This document shows positions 5,156 to 5,654 of a stretch of 5,654 nt of DNA, piece after piece. The translations under genes and the position numbers were made by a program. The notes below the pieces were generated by a model. That model ran no database searches and had not been told where the DNA came from. It saw nothing but the letters and a program-made list of their open reading frames with translations. Within the stretch, counting starts at the first letter, position 1, and the number at the start of each line of letters is the position of its first letter. The DNA is from Betaproteobacteria bacterium (lineage in GTDB: Bacteria; Pseudomonadota; Gammaproteobacteria; Burkholderiales; SG8-39): positions 1 through 5,654 of the forward strand of contig JAAOZY010000391.1 of assembly GCA_012274205.1 (NCBI GenBank), written 5' to 3'.

Positions 5156-5654
5156 TCATGCTTCTCCACGATTGATTGCAATGCCGTCGATCGCCGCGAT
5201 ATCCTCCTCCGTGAATGATGCGAAAGCGTGCAGGACCTGTGCAACTAACGAATCGCACTCAACAGGATCTTCCAGTCGTTCGGGTAAAGGAATCTTGATC
5301 TCGTCCAGCACGACCGTGCCCGACTCATACCCGGGCGATTTGATGGGCTTGATTCTCCCGCCCATAATGCGCTTCATCTCATCCTCGGCTCGACGACCAC
5401 CGCGACACCAAATCCAAGGGATCAAGGCTACTAGGTTCGAATCGATATTCACGCCGATCTCAATGCGCCTGTCCGTAGCGTTCTTTGGCCCAAACCAAAA
5501 ATCGAGTTGCCAAGTCCTTTCTAGATTATTGCGCACCCGCTTGACGTCGCTGATTGCATGGAAGTGTGCTTCGATCCCTGGCGCACAGAATTCCAGGAAC
5601 TCGGCCACTTCCCGGTTGGCCGTGTCGCCGACCAGTTTGATTTTTTCCAGGACC
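5156..5654 (-). CDS. Unrecognised protein, C-terminal part (5' end beyond window)
   Basis: The frame stays open to the window edge, so at least 165 C-terminal residues are coded, ending at TGA (5158-5156). A GTG at 5608 could be read as a start but has no ribosome binding site, and the codons upstream (LEKIKLVGDTANREVAEF) continue in the same style, so the true start is beyond 5654. I do not recognise the family. The sequence looks like a soluble folded domain: an N-terminal amphipathic helix, a beta-strand-like stretch WQLDFWFGPKN (about 48-58), IEIGVNI (64-70), hydrophobic LVALIPWIWCRGGRRAE (74-90) and an acidic C-terminal helical tail (about 128-160). There is no signal peptide or membrane span in the part seen. 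Sampled lines are 50-58% GC against roughly 60-68% in the ligase, suggesting an accessory or transferred gene. Confidence 0.72.
   Translation of the reverse strand, partial: VLEKIKLVGDTANREVAEFLEFCAPGIEAHFHAISDVKRVRNNLERTWQLDFWFGPKNATDRRIEIGVNIDSNLVALIPWIWCRGGRRAEDEMKRIMGGRIKPIKSPGYESGTVVLDEIKIPLPERLEDPVECDSLVAQVLHAFASFTEEDIAAIDGIAINRGEA

Noticed and set aside
4939..5244. 101-codon minus-strand open frame
   Set aside because: TTG start, overlaps the better-looking unknown gene in another frame, Arg/Ser-rich composition typical of non-coding frames.

Overview
The window is a piece of a GC-rich proteobacterial chromosome, most likely from a betaproteobacterium (Burkholderiales-like). This rests on strong G/C third-position bias, a NodT-type efflux outer-membrane lipoprotein, an AlkK/DmdB-like acyl-CoA ligase and a fused SAF-UxaA dehydratase. 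It is an inference from gene content and composition; no rRNA or other taxonomic marker is present.

Layout. Positions 1-905 (+) hold the C-terminal ~300 residues of an RND efflux outer-membrane factor whose 5' end lies outside the window. Eleven bases later, and convergent with it, is a 68-codon cold-shock protein gene (917-1123, -) with a GTG start and a good ribosome binding site. A 330-bp divergent control region follows (1124-1453). It contains several short palindromes, an extended -10 and an operator-like inverted repeat just ahead of a 542-aa AMP-forming acyl-CoA ligase (1454-3082, +). After a 96-bp gap with two strong inverted repeats, one of them terminator- or attenuator-like, comes a 515-aa altronate/galactarate dehydratase-family protein (3179-4726, +). 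Positions 4727-5155 hold no convincing gene. They are rich in short direct and inverted repeats and mark a transition to lower-GC DNA. The right end (5156 to beyond 5654, -) is the C-terminal part of an unrecognised protein.

How the genes may work together. The ligase activates a carboxylic acid to its CoA thioester. The UxaA-family enzyme would dehydrate a sugar acid or related 2,3-dihydroxy acid. They share a strand and could be co-expressed or separately controlled through the structured 96-bp gap. No uronate-pathway partner genes are visible, so the dehydratase substrate is open. The efflux component and the cold-shock gene look like unrelated neighbours.

Nothing in the window amounts to a demonstrable new system. 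The points most worth following are the structured leader between ligase and dehydratase, the repeat-rich gene-free zone, and the unknown right-hand gene.
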